Position numbers and translations under genes: made by a program | The notes under the pieces: generated by a model | The model's database searches: none | The model's input: the letters and a program-made list of their open reading frames with translations, nothing else | Told to the model about the DNA's origin: nothing | Shown here: positions 14,318-25,903 of the stretch, piece after piece | Position numbering within the stretch: position 1 is the first letter of the stretch | Layout of the letters: each line of letters starts with the position of its first letter | From: Methanobacterium sp964452085 | GTDB taxonomy: Archaea > Methanobacteriota > Methanobacteria > Methanobacteriales > Methanobacteriaceae | Reading direction: 5' to 3' | DNA length: 40,270 bases | Assembly: GCA_964452085.1 (NCBI GenBank) | Contig: CAYVKL010000016.1 | Location: 1 to 40,270 of the forward strand

Positions 14318-15286
14318 ATGGTGATTCTAGTGAGAGATATATATAAATTACATGAAGACTTAAATAATCGAACAATCGATTTAGGTAATTTAAAATTAAC
14401 TCCTTTGCGCATAAAACTAATAAATTCTTTATTTACTATTTCATGTGCTTTTTTTCGTCCTGAAAAAGATATTAAGAAAACAAAGAAGAAATTTGCCAGT
14501 TATGATGGTAAAAAAATTTCTGCCACACTTTTTGAGCCAAAGAATATTGCTCCCAATGCCCCTTGTCTTATTTATTATCATGGTGGTGGCTTTATTTTTC
14601 GTGAATCAAATTTTCAGATAAGAAACGCCAGCTATTATGCGAAAAATGCCAATTGCAAAACAGTTTTCGTACATTATCGAACTGCACCAGAAAATCCATT
14701 TCCCACCCCTGTAGAAGATGCCTATAGCTCTTTACTATGGGTTAATGAACATGTCAATGAATTAGGAATTAATAATGATAAAATCGCTGTTGGGGGTGAC
14801 AGTGCAGGTGGTGCTTTAGCGGCTGCAGTTACCCAAATGGCAAGAGACCGAAAGGGCCCAGAAATTTGTTTTCAAATGCTTATTTATCCTGTAACAGATT
14901 GTACACAAACCAGCCCATCAATAAAAGAATTTTACGATGCCCCCAATTGGAATGCAAACCTTACCAGACAAATGTGGCAATTTTACCTTAAATATGGCTA
15001 TAAAAACATGCTTCCCTATGCTTCGCCAATGTGTGCAACTTCATTTTCCGATCTTCCCCCAGCTTATATTGAAACACAAGAGTTTGATTGCTTGCGAGAT
15101 GAAGGGAACAGTTATGCCAATAAACTGCTAGAAAACCAGGTTGAAGTTACTTTAAAACAATTAAAAGGAACTATCCACGGATTTGATGTCAATGGAAATA
15201 CCAATTTAACCAAAAAAGCATTGATGGAACGTGCAAATATATTAAAAACACACTTTGAAAGAGAAAAAACTGGGCATAAATCGTAA
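14318..15286 (+). CDS. Alpha/beta hydrolase, HSL (lipase/esterase) family
   Basis: 322 residues. Oxyanion motif HGGGF (88-92), nucleophile Ser162 in GDSAGG, acid Asp257 in QEFDCLRDEG, and His287 in IHGFD give the full hormone-sensitive-lipase triad. There is no signal peptide, so it is cytoplasmic. It should hydrolyse short-chain esters; the natural substrate is unknown. AAGGTAA lies a few bases before ATG 14318. Confidence 0.85.
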   Translation: MVILVRDIYKLHEDLNNRTIDLGNLKLTPLRIKLINSLFTISCAFFRPEKDIKKTKKKFASYDGKKISATLFEPKNIAPNAPCLIYYHGGGFIFRESNFQIRNASYYAKNANCKTVFVHYRTAPENPFPTPVEDAYSSLLWVNEHVNELGINNDKIAVGGDSAGGALAAAVTQMARDRKGPEICFQMLIYPVTDCTQTSPSIKEFYDAPNWNANLTRQMWQFYLKYGYKNMLPYASPMCATSFSDLPPAYIETQEFDCLRDEGNSYANKLLENQVEVTLKQLKGTIHGFDVNGNTNLTKKALMERANILKTHFEREKTGHKS

Positions 15287-15316
15287 CGTGCTAGAGTATA
15301 TTATCTCCAAATTCAT

Positions 15317-15372
15317 CTGTAGAAAACTAAATCAATTCCAATCTAGTATTTTTAGAAGTTTTTATTCTACAG
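15317..15372. terminator. Spaced inverted repeat between convergent genes
   Basis: CTGTAGAA (15317-15324) pairs perfectly with TTCTACAG (15365-15372) across 40 bases. The right arm overlaps the ccdA stop codon. It could form a long-loop hairpin in either transcript. Weak evidence of termination. Confidence 0.3.
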
Positions 15373-15990
15373 AAAACCAATTAGCATATACAAACCTGCA
15401 ATTGCAATGAATGCCCCTGAAATTCTTCTTATCCAGTCAGAATATTTAATAAGGGGTTTAAGATCTATTCTGGACATTACAAGGGCTATTATTAGAAGAG
15501 TTATTGAAAATCCCCCTGCAAACAGGGCCATGTTAATTATACTGTAGACCACATCCCCAGTAGATGCACTGTAAGCAGCTACTGCAACCACATAGGGACC
15601 AAAACATGGGGCCCATGCCAGGCAGGTTAAAAATCCCATTATTAAAGACCCGACAATTCCCTTTTTTGAGTTCTCCCCTGCTGAAATGTTTTTAGATGAA
15701 ATATTGAAAAAATTTTTGTTTACAATAAAGAGTATCCCCACAACTATCAGGATTAAGGCTGCAGCTATTCGGAAATATAAAAGGTAATAATTGACTGCTG
15801 CGGTTAAAACTGCAGTTAAAGATGCGATAAGTGCAAAAAGTATGAAAAATCCCAGACTGAATGCTACTATCTCGCGGTTATTCCGATTGAGTATGGAGAA
15901 TCCAACTACTATTGGTATTAAAGCAACTACACAGGGAGATACAATGGATGCCACTCCTGCTAAAAATGAAAGTAAATAACCAGTTTCCAT
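15367..15990 (-). CDS. ccdA: CcdA-like thiol-disulfide membrane protein
   Basis: 207 residues with six hydrophobic helices. The paired redox cysteines of CcdA/DsbD-beta are present: C20 in SIVSPCVVALIP and a second in CLAWAPCFGPYV. It should carry electrons across the membrane from cytoplasmic thioredoxin to an outward-facing thiol protein. The frame extends five residues further, but GGAGAT eight bases before ATG 15990 decides the start. The thioredoxin-like gene just upstream on the same strand is the likely partner. Confidence 0.85.
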   Translation of the reverse strand: METGYLLSFLAGVASIVSPCVVALIPIVVGFSILNRNNREIVAFSLGFFILFALIASLTAVLTAAVNYYLLYFRIAAALILIVVGILFIVNKNFFNISSKNISAGENSKKGIVGSLIMGFLTCLAWAPCFGPYVVAVAAYSASTGDVVYSIINMALFAGGFSITLLIIALVMSRIDLKPLIKYSDWIRRISGAFIAIAGLYMLIGFL

Positions 15991-16060
15991 TTTTTTTATC
16001 TCCAAAAATCCTTCAGAATGTGATTGTGACGTTAATTAATTAAAACAGTTTTTAATACAG

Positions 16061-16486
16061 TTAAATCTTACTTAGCATTTGTTCAGGACTCTGAAACCCA
16101 ATGATCTTTTTTACTTCGTTACCATTGGCATCTAATATAATCATAGTAGGAAGACTGTAAGCCTGGTATTTTGAGCTTATACTTGGATTTTCGTCAACAT
16201 CAACCTTCAATAACACATAGTTTTGATTTAATTTTGATTTAACTTGAGGATCTGTATAGGTTACTTCATCCATCTCTTTACAATATGCACACCAGTCTGC
16301 ATAAAAATCAACAAATATGCTTTTATTGGTAGCCTTAGCTTCCTGCATGGCCTGATTAAGATCAGTACCCCACTGAAGAGGAGGTGTATTATCTGTCGGT
16401 TTATTATTATTTAAACTTGAAACAGCTACTCCCACAACTAGTAATGATACTATGATAATTCCAATTAAATTGAAGTATTTACTCAT
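16061..16486 (-). CDS. Membrane-anchored thioredoxin-like protein
   Basis: 141 residues. One N-terminal hydrophobic helix (about 7-24, signal anchor), then a thioredoxin fold with the active site WCAYC (C66, C69) and the cis-proline in SLPTMI. The sequence is close to the DsbD gamma domain. The anchor suggests the domain faces outward and takes electrons from CcdA, encoded 70 bases downstream. Together the two genes rebuild a split DsbD. The 275 bases upstream hold no gene. Confidence 0.8.
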   Translation of the reverse strand: MSKYFNLIGIIIVSLLVVGVAVSSLNNNKPTDNTPPLQWGTDLNQAMQEAKATNKSIFVDFYADWCAYCKEMDEVTYTDPQVKSKLNQNYVLLKVDVDENPSISSKYQAYSLPTMIILDANGNEVKKIIGFQSPEQMLSKI

Positions 16487-16761
16487 GTTTCTCTTTTAGT
16501 TTCCTGATTTAATAAATTTTACTAAACCCTGTTTTCAGGACTTAAAACTGCATTTATAATGTATCAAATCTTTTAAAAATTTTTATTTTAGATAAATGGA
16601 ATAATTAAACTTTATCTGGATTAGTGATTTAATCCCCCTGGAAAAAAATGGATAGTTATTAAATTATCTTGACTTTAATTAGGGAACTCAGGGAACTTAC
16701 TTTTTTTAATTCCCCATATAATATTATTTTTTTAAATTAAAGAAATTAAAGTAAAGAATTA

Positions 16762-17625
<864 letters not shown>

Positions 17626-17731
17626 TTATTTCACCTTGAATTCATTAATTTGCCTTAAATCATTCATGAATTTACTTATTAATCTTAAATCGGTTAAAAT
17701 ATGTTATAATTCTTTATATCTTCTTAAAAAC

Positions 17732-18769
17732 TTATATTTGAGTAATGGGGGCAGGTGCAAGACAAAGTATAAAAATTATCAATATAATTACTGCCATGAT
17801 TTTCCGATTCCCATTAATGGGGGCAACATTATCCAGAGCACCAGGATGGTTTTTTCCCATGAAAAAGATGAAAACCATGAGAGCAGCCATGAAATACCAT
17901 CCTAAAATTATGGTTACCATTATTCCAATAATGGAGACGATTTTATGAATACTTTGACCGAAAAGAGATCGTGATATGTGTCCACCGTCCAGGAATGCCA
18001 CTGGCATTAAGTTAAGCATGGTAATAAGTATGCCAACCCATCCTGCAAAGGCTACGGGGTGAACTAATAAAACCTGGTCAGACATTACATTTGGAGCTAC
18101 AAAGTAGCTGATTAGGGTTATTATTAAAGGATCGTAAAAAAACATTCCTGCATCTTGAGGAGAGCCCACTGTTGAAAGGTACAATCCAACAACAAGAACC
18201 GGAATTGCTACCAGAAATCCGGCTAAAGGTCCACTATACCCCAAGTCAAATAAGGCATTTCGAGTAGGTATTGGAGATTTAATATTAATTAGAGCTCCAA
18301 ATGTCCCAATAAAAGTTGGAGCTGGGATAAAATAGGGTAATGTGGCGTGAACACCATGTTTACGTGCGGCAAAATAATGGGCCAGTTCATGAGCGCCAAT
18401 GATTCCCAGTAATGCAGCTGCGAAAGCCAGAGCTTTCCAAATATCTCCCTGGGCCAAATAGAAATATCCTGCAAATATAGTGGTACATATGGTGGCAAAG
18501 AGAAGAATTATATTAAAATGAATCCTCGATTTACCTTTTTCAGGCTTTTGAGCAATGTTTATCTTGTAATGGTTACCATCAGGATTTATAAAAGGAACAA
18601 AACCATGTTTATCCAGTTCATGTATTAAATCCTGGAAACTCTGAGGATTGTAATCATCTACAATGAAATAAGATTCTTTACTGTCTTCACCATTGAAAAA
18701 TCCGATTAAAGGAAAATGATGAGTAATTGATTGTTCAATTAGAGTGAAATCATCCACTGATATACACAT
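17732..18769 (-). CDS. Site-2 protease family (M50) membrane metalloprotease
   Basis: 345 residues from ATG 18769, or 351 from ATG 18787. A soluble N-terminal domain of about 80 residues precedes six or so membrane helices. The zinc motif is HELAH within GAHELAHYFAARKHG, and the third ligand is in LMPVAFLDGGH. It should cut membrane-embedded or signal-anchored proteins. The start is open: GGTGGA, which also codes the Gly-Gly tail of the preceding MoaD-like protein, lies about ten bases before ATG 18769, whereas ATG 18787 would overlap that gene by 11 bases with no obvious binding site. Confidence 0.85.
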   Translation of the reverse strand: MCISVDDFTLIEQSITHHFPLIGFFNGEDSKESYFIVDDYNPQSFQDLIHELDKHGFVPFINPDGNHYKINIAQKPEKGKSRIHFNIILLFATICTTIFAGYFYLAQGDIWKALAFAAALLGIIGAHELAHYFAARKHGVHATLPYFIPAPTFIGTFGALINIKSPIPTRNALFDLGYSGPLAGFLVAIPVLVVGLYLSTVGSPQDAGMFFYDPLIITLISYFVAPNVMSDQVLLVHPVAFAGWVGILITMLNLMPVAFLDGGHISRSLFGQSIHKIVSIIGIMVTIILGWYFMAALMVFIFFMGKNHPGALDNVAPINGNRKIMAVIILIIFILCLAPAPITQI

Positions 18770-18776
18770 CCCATAT

Positions 18777-18977
18777 TTATCCACCATATATTACTTTTAT
18801 TACTTCAATAATGTCCCCCTCTTCAACAAGCTCCTCTTCCATGATAATTAACTGGTTTTTCTTAACTACCACCGTTTCAACAGGTATTTCCATCATCTGA
18901 AGCAAATTTTTAACGGTCTTCCCTTCCTCAACGTCCAATTGTTTTTCATCTTCCCCAATGATGATTGTTACTTCCAT
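18777..18977 (-). CDS. MoaD/ThiS-like ubiquitin-fold protein
   Basis: 66 residues, beta-grasp fold, ending in VIYGG. The C-terminal Gly-Gly is the site that is adenylated and turned into a thiocarboxylate, or joined to lysines, in MoaD, ThiS and the archaeal SAMPs. Sulfur donation for tRNA thiolation fits best, because a TtuA/NcsA-type thiolase is the next gene upstream on the same strand (174 bases apart). The activating E1-like enzyme is not in the window. The bases coding the Gly-Gly also serve as the ribosome binding site of the protease gene. Confidence 0.8.
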   Translation of the reverse strand: MEVTIIIGEDEKQLDVEEGKTVKNLLQMMEIPVETVVVKKNQLIIMEEELVEEGDIIEVIKVIYGG

Positions 18978-19151
18978 AATCTTCCAATCCTCTATTTTTT
19001 TAATATAATTCTAATTATTATTAAAAATCATAATCTAAGAAGTTGATATATTCTACAAATGCAATGTTTAAAGTTATAATCTATTGAAGTACTATTTAAA
19101 TAAGTTCACATATTCAGCCCTTCTACATCCTACAAAGTAGTAAATAAATAA

Positions 19152-20072
19152 CTACTGATTCCAAAAACTACGAAAACTACATGCTTTACAGATAGTGGAA
19201 GTTGATGGTTCTCCGCAGACTTTGCAAACTCCATTTGAACCGTTTACTGCGAATTCTCTTTTGATTGCAGGTTTAATTTTATCAAAACCCCTTAAAGTGG
19301 AGTACATTATAGTGGGATGTTCTTGACTGATTTCCTTTAAGAATGTGCCAATTTTCGCCCGGAAAGAATCTCCAGCATAAGGACATCCTGCCAGATGCAC
19401 GGGCAGATCACGAGCTAAAACATAAAGCGCTGTTTCTTTTTCGGGAATTTCTCTTAGTGGTTTTATTTTTACGGTGAACCCTTCATAACTGGATTCTGAA
19501 CGTACACCTATTCGAGTCAAGTTTTGAATGTTTCCCTCCAGATAATTCATAAGTATGGACTGTGCTTCATCATCCAGGTTGTGTCCCGTGGCTATTTTGG
19601 TAGCACCCTCTTCTCGAGCCACTCTGTTTAATATCCATCTCCTGAAAACACCACAGTAAGTGCAGGCATTTCTATCATCAGAATCCATCATGATTTCATC
19701 AAGTGTGCGGCCAATGGAATCTTTGAATGAAATTATGCGGTGATCAATTCCTAATCTCTTGGCATTTTCTGCCGCTATCCGAACTCCATCCTCCCGGTAG
19801 CCACATATTCCCTCATCAATGGTTACTGCCACCAGATCGATAATTCGTCTCTTGCGAAGACTGTTTAGGATGTCCAAGACCATTACACTGTCTTTACCTC
19901 CAGATAAGGCGACCAGAACTTTGTCTCCCTTTTCAATAAGATTCTGTTTGCGAATATCCTTCAGGACTTTTTCCTGAATTGATTTAATGAAACATTCCTG
20001 ACAAAGCATCTGCCCCGATTGCTTTCTCTTAATGATTATCTGGGGGTTACCACATTTATGGCAAGTATCCAT
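19152..20072 (-). CDS. tRNA 2-thiolation enzyme, TtuA/NcsA family
   Basis: 306 residues. N-terminal zinc finger (CHKC then CQEC), PP-loop ATPase motif SGGKDS (about residue 56), central CTYC, and C-terminal finger CKVC...CKAC. This is the TtcA/TtuA/Ctu1 family layout that adenylates a tRNA uridine and inserts sulfur, using a [4Fe-4S] cluster in archaeal members. The likely target is U34 (NcsA/Ctu1) or U54 (TtuA). The sulfur carrier is probably the MoaD-like protein next door. GGAG lies ten bases before ATG 20072. Confidence 0.85.
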   Translation of the reverse strand: MDTCHKCGNPQIIIKRKQSGQMLCQECFIKSIQEKVLKDIRKQNLIEKGDKVLVALSGGKDSVMVLDILNSLRKRRIIDLVAVTIDEGICGYREDGVRIAAENAKRLGIDHRIISFKDSIGRTLDEIMMDSDDRNACTYCGVFRRWILNRVAREEGATKIATGHNLDDEAQSILMNYLEGNIQNLTRIGVRSESSYEGFTVKIKPLREIPEKETALYVLARDLPVHLAGCPYAGDSFRAKIGTFLKEISQEHPTIMYSTLRGFDKIKPAIKREFAVNGSNGVCKVCGEPSTSTICKACSFRSFWNQ

Positions 20073-20202
20073 TCACATATACTCCTTCTATCTTTTGAAT
20101 TGTAATCTGCTTAATCATTGATTTGATTTAATAAATAGGAAATTGGAATAATGAAACTGAAATGATGTAAAATTTTTAAATTATGGAAATGGTATTTCTA
20201 AA

Positions 20203-21780
20203 CTAGTACTCCATAAACTTATGGAAAATCGGGAAATCCTGAACATAATTTTTGCCAAGTTTAAGAGCATCTTCAGCTTTTTGAAGCTCCTGACCAAGGT
20301 AAGCTGCGTGTTCAATCCTTGAAACAAGTTTTCTTTTAATAATTTCATCATAAATTGCCTTGGCTGTCTGACCGTGAATGGCCATGGTGGGTTGCATTTT
20401 CAGGTAGTGGACGGCTGTGATTTCCCCATGAGCAATATTTATTTTAAAGCTTCCTGCTGGATCCTGGGTGAATTTGTAATTTGCCTCTCCCTCAAGTTCT
20501 GGAACATCAATTTGCTCTTGAATTATTTCTCCCCTGCGTTTATCCTTGAACACCAGCAAGTTGATACCAAGATCTTTTGGTATGGATCCTCTCATCTTGG
20601 CCAAAAACATCATTTTTGAGGACACTGCCAATTCTTTAACACTCCCTATGGTTTTCCCACTCTCTTCAGGAGTGAAGAGAATACTAGCTCCAAGTTCCAT
20701 TGATGTACCTGCAAGCAGTGCATTAACACCTACTGAATCAACATCCAAGAGTTCAGTTACATTACCAATGCCAAAGAAAACTGGACAAGGGTTGGGTTGA
20801 ACTTCTTCTGAAAATTTCCTGCAAGCTATAATGGAATCAACCATGCTTTTACTGTTTAGAGGGTCCAGTATGGGGTCTGCAATAACATCAATACCCTTAC
20901 ATTTGTTTTTTAAGTCAATTAATGAGTTGATTCGTTCCCCTATGGTTTCAGGCACCCATCCCCGCTTATAATCAGTTGGTAAAATTACTGCGGGAATCTT
21001 TTTTTGCTCTAAAAAGGGTAAAACATCCTGATAATTACCATGGTCCAGGCTTAAGACCATGTCCACCCCTGCATCCACTGCAACTTTAATTTCTTCGGTT
21101 TGGAGAGTATCTATGCTTACAGGTACGTCCAGGTTTTCTTTTAGTAGTTTCACCATTGGTGGAATTTCAGATGCCATGTTCTCTCCGGCGATCATGCCAA
21201 TATCCACCATATTAGCCCCTGATTTAACGAAATACTCTGCCCTTTGCAATAGTTTTTCAGGTGTTAAAAGGGGTGCATTGGCAATTTCAGCCAGCACGCG
21301 CATGGGAAAGTCTTCACCAACAGGTATATCTCCTACTAAAATGTTTCCTGGTTTTTTCAGGAGTTTTTTTATGTTTTTATCATCGTTTTCAAAATCAGAA
21401 ATATATTTCAATGCTCTTCTTTTCTGTTCTTCTTCAATGAGTTTATCTGCAGATTTTTTGGTGGATAAATTTAGTTTATCAACCATTTCTAACACAATAT
21501 CAAGATCTGCGGCATCAGTAGATCCTTTATAAGCACGTATTCCCATTTCTTCTTTGATAGGACTCACATCTTTTCGGATTAGTCCTGGGGTAATGATCAG
21601 ATCCAATGAATTTAATTCTTTCTCTGGCAAAGCTTGAAGTTCCTCAATGATTTTTTTGGGAGTTAAAAATGCAGCAATAGGTGTTTTCACCACATGCACC
21701 CGGACATCATGGTTAGATTTTAATGATGCATCATGCACAAGTTTGCTGGCAAGTTCACCAGTTATTATCAGTATTTTCAT
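20203..21780 (-). CDS. Dihydropteroate synthase-like protein
   Basis: 525 residues. Residues about 1-150 form a methanogen-specific N-terminal domain (TGELASKLVHDASLKSNHDV onward); residues about 150-410 form a TIM barrel related to dihydropteroate synthase (NMVDIGMIAGE, VPVSIDTLQ, VIADPILDP); a third domain completes the C-terminus. The family is widespread in methanogens, which use methanopterin rather than folate, so a pterin-related role is likely; the reaction is not settled. A TATA-like TTTATATAC at 21838-21846 serves this gene. Confidence 0.8.
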   Translation of the reverse strand: MKILIITGELASKLVHDASLKSNHDVRVHVVKTPIAAFLTPKKIIEELQALPEKELNSLDLIITPGLIRKDVSPIKEEMGIRAYKGSTDAADLDIVLEMVDKLNLSTKKSADKLIEEEQKRRALKYISDFENDDKNIKKLLKKPGNILVGDIPVGEDFPMRVLAEIANAPLLTPEKLLQRAEYFVKSGANMVDIGMIAGENMASEIPPMVKLLKENLDVPVSIDTLQTEEIKVAVDAGVDMVLSLDHGNYQDVLPFLEQKKIPAVILPTDYKRGWVPETIGERINSLIDLKNKCKGIDVIADPILDPLNSKSMVDSIIACRKFSEEVQPNPCPVFFGIGNVTELLDVDSVGVNALLAGTSMELGASILFTPEESGKTIGSVKELAVSSKMMFLAKMRGSIPKDLGINLLVFKDKRRGEIIQEQIDVPELEGEANYKFTQDPAGSFKINIAHGEITAVHYLKMQPTMAIHGQTAKAIYDEIIKRKLVSRIEHAAYLGQELQKAEDALKLGKNYVQDFPIFHKFMEY

Positions 21781-22650
<870 letters not shown>

Positions 22651-22669
22651 CAATTAAAAAGGTGATCTA

Positions 22670-22912
22670 ATGGTAACCATTGGAGCATGTGTTAAAGAAC
22701 CAGGTAGCACCCGAAATAATAAAACCGGAAGCTGGAGAACCTTCAAACCCATCCTGGATAAGGATAAATGCATTGACTGCGGGAACTGTGTTCTTTTCTG
22801 TCCGGAAGGATGCATAAACAAAGATTATGATATAGACTATGATTACTGTAAAGGCTGCGGCATATGTGCAGAAGAATGCCCAGTTGAAGCAATAAAAATG
22901 GAGAGAGGATAA
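22670..22912 (+). CDS. porD: Pyruvate:ferredoxin oxidoreductase, delta subunit
   Basis: 80 residues, a 2[4Fe-4S] ferredoxin: CIDCGNCVLFCPEGC and CKGCGICAEECP. It passes electrons between the thiamine-diphosphate site and external ferredoxin. AAGGTGA precedes ATG 22670. The stop is one base before the porA start, so translation is probably coupled. Confidence 0.9.
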   Translation: MVTIGACVKEPGSTRNNKTGSWRTFKPILDKDKCIDCGNCVLFCPEGCINKDYDIDYDYCKGCGICAEECPVEAIKMERG

Positions 22913-22913
22913 A

Positions 22914-24062
22914 ATGGTCCTGAAAGTTATATCTGCCAACAACGCAGTTGCAGAAGCAGTTAAACTGGCTAAACCCCAAGTGGTTCCGGTTTATCCCATA
23001 ACACCTCAAACATCAATCTCAGAATATCTGGCCAAATTCGTGGCAGATGGAGATTTAAAAGCTGAATACATTCGTGTGGAATCCGAACACAGTGCAATTA
23101 GTGCTGCTGTCGGAGCTTCCAGTACCGGAGTTAGAGTTTTCACAGCCACATCCTCACAGGGTATGGCCTTAATGCACGAAATTATCTTCGCTGCGGCTGG
23201 AATGAGAACCCCAATAGTACTGGCTAATGCAAACCGGGCACTATCCGCCCCACTGAGCATATGGAACGATCAACAAGACTCAATATCAGAACGTGACTCA
23301 GGATGGCTGCAAACATATGCAGAAAATGCACAAGAAGCTTTAGATGCTATTTTAATTGCTTACCGAGTGTCTGAAGATCTGAACGTGCTGTTGCCTAGTA
23401 TGGTTTGTATTGATGGATTTATACTAACCCACACTGTGGAACCTGTAGATATCCCTAGCCAGGAAGATGTAGAACGTTTCCTGCCAAACTACACCCCAAT
23501 AACATTCCTTGACCCTGAAAAACCCATGTCAATCGGGACTTTCACAGATCCCAACTATTACATGGAAGCTCGTTATGCCATGGAAGTGGCAATGGAAGGA
23601 TCATTAGAGATTATTCAAAAAGCCAACCAGGAATTTGCAGAAGTTTTTGGTCGAGAATACGATTTAGTGGAACCATATGAATGTGATGATGCTGAAACTA
23701 TCATAGTGGCCATGGGATCCATTTGTGGTACCATCAAGGCCGTTATAGATAAACTTAGAGCAAAAGGAGAAAAAGTAGGACTCTTAAAAGTTCGTGTGTT
23801 CCGTCCATTCCCCACAGATGCCATCAAGACAGTTCTGGAAAAAGCATCCAATGTCGCTGTCTTGGACAAAAACATATCCTTCGGAATAGGAGGAGTTTTA
23901 CACAACGAAATCAAAGCCAAAACGAATCTCAATGCATGCGGATTCATCATTGGACTGGGAGGCCGAGACATTACCCCGGACCATATTGAAGAAATCATTG
24001 ATAAAACTAAAAATCCCACCAATGAGGTGGAATGGATAGGACTCAGAAAGGAGGAACTCTAA
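22914..24062 (+). CDS. porA: Pyruvate:ferredoxin oxidoreductase, alpha subunit
   Basis: 382 residues. It has YPITPQTSISE at the N-terminus, ESEHSAISAAVGAS, and the TSSQGMALMHE and RALSAPLSIWNDQQD stretches typical of PorA; the latter lines the substrate pocket of the pyruvate enzymes. The C-terminal part (GSICGTIKAVIDKLRAKGEK) is the transketolase-C-like domain. It is followed with no gap by porB (stop 24060-24062, next ATG 24063). Confidence 0.9.
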   Translation: MVLKVISANNAVAEAVKLAKPQVVPVYPITPQTSISEYLAKFVADGDLKAEYIRVESEHSAISAAVGASSTGVRVFTATSSQGMALMHEIIFAAAGMRTPIVLANANRALSAPLSIWNDQQDSISERDSGWLQTYAENAQEALDAILIAYRVSEDLNVLLPSMVCIDGFILTHTVEPVDIPSQEDVERFLPNYTPITFLDPEKPMSIGTFTDPNYYMEARYAMEVAMEGSLEIIQKANQEFAEVFGREYDLVEPYECDDAETIIVAMGSICGTIKAVIDKLRAKGEKVGLLKVRVFRPFPTDAIKTVLEKASNVAVLDKNISFGIGGVLHNEIKAKTNLNACGFIIGLGGRDITPDHIEEIIDKTKNPTNEVEWIGLRKEEL

Positions 24063-24926
<864 letters not shown>

Positions 24927-24937
24927 GAGGCATAGCC

Positions 24938-25441
24938 TTGGAAAAGATAATAATCCAACCAGATCTCTGTGATGGATGCCTGGACTGCCAGGATGCATGT
25001 GCCCAACTCCACGGGACTTCAGAAATTTTGGTAAGGGAAGTGGAGGGATCATTCTATCCCATCATCTGTCAGCAGTGTGAAGACGCACCCTGTCAACTCA
25101 TCTGCCCAACTGAGGCCATTAGTGGAGAAGGTATTGAAAAAGAGAGGTGTATTGGCTGCGGGTTGTGTATGATGGTGTGTCCCTTTGGTGCAGTAGTCAT
25201 TCATGAGCGTAAAGCCCATAAATGTGATCAATGCCCCGATCTTGGTACGCCTGCTTGTATAAAAGCCTGTTCAAAACGAGCTATAGCTAAGGTGGACACA
25301 GATAAGCTGCAAGCTGAAAGACAACGCAGACACATAGCCAAAATCACGGATCTTGACAAAAAGAAACGAAAAAGTTCAGACCTTATTAATGTGATGACCG
25401 CCAACACCAGGGTGCAAAAAGTCCTGGATAAGGAGGCATAA
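24938..25441 (+). CDS. porE: Por-associated polyferredoxin PorE
   Basis: 167 residues with four cysteine groups: CDGCLDCQDAC, CQQCEDAPCQLICP, CIGCGLCMMVCP and CDQC...CIKAC, enough for four [4Fe-4S] clusters. PorE and PorF accompany pyruvate oxidoreductase in hydrogenotrophic methanogens and are thought to link it to other electron carriers. Start is TTG 24938 with AGGAGG at 24925-24930, overlapping the porB stop. Confidence 0.85.
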   Translation: MEKIIIQPDLCDGCLDCQDACAQLHGTSEILVREVEGSFYPIICQQCEDAPCQLICPTEAISGEGIEKERCIGCGLCMMVCPFGAVVIHERKAHKCDQCPDLGTPACIKACSKRAIAKVDTDKLQAERQRRHIAKITDLDKKKRKSSDLINVMTANTRVQKVLDKEA

Positions 25442-25442
25442 T

Positions 25443-25874
25443 ATGAAGGAACTCGTTTCAAGACCGGAACTTTGTGATGAATGCGGTAAATGTGAACGCA
25501 TATGTCCAAAAAATTCCATTAGAGTCATCAGCGGAGTTCCAGTGTTCTGTTTACACTGTGCTGAAGACCGGGCCCCCTGTATCACAGTATGCCCGGAAGA
25601 AGCCATTGAAAAGATCAACGGTGCCGTAGTTATTCATGAAGAAAATTGCATAGGCTGTGGACTTTGCAGGGACTCCTGCCCCATAGGAGCCATACAAATG
25701 GATGAATGTGGAATTGCAACTAAATGCAACCTGTGCATTGAACGGGACGAACCACTATGTGTTTCTGTATGTCCTAAAGACGCTCTTAAAATGAGTTCAG
25801 AGGACATGTTAACCGATAAAAGGGACCGCATAGCTAAGGAACTGGAAAGAGTCAAGATGATCATGAAATACTGA
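25443..25874 (+). CDS. porF: Por-associated polyferredoxin PorF
   Basis: 143 residues with four cysteine groups: CDECGKCERICP, CLHCAEDRAPCITVCP, CIGCGLCRDSCP and CNLCIERDEPLCVSVCP. The alternation of classic and widened motifs matches PorE, of which it is a paralogue. AAGGAGG lies five bases before ATG 25443. Last gene of the operon; pyrimidine-rich short repeats follow. Confidence 0.85.
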   Translation: MKELVSRPELCDECGKCERICPKNSIRVISGVPVFCLHCAEDRAPCITVCPEEAIEKINGAVVIHEENCIGCGLCRDSCPIGAIQMDECGIATKCNLCIERDEPLCVSVCPKDALKMSSEDMLTDKRDRIAKELERVKMIMKY

Positions 25875-25903
25875 TTTGATCATCTTTTATATTTTATTTT
25901 AAT

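Noticed and set aside
17636..17905. 89-codon plus-strand frame at the 3' end of the M50 gene
   Set aside because: Overlaps the conserved C-terminal membrane part of the protease on the other strand, with no initiation signal.
21059..21532. 157-codon plus-strand frame opposite the DHPS-like gene
   Set aside because: The translation is Ser/Phe/Leu-rich without motifs and mirrors codon bias of the minus-strand gene, which has clear domain motifs.
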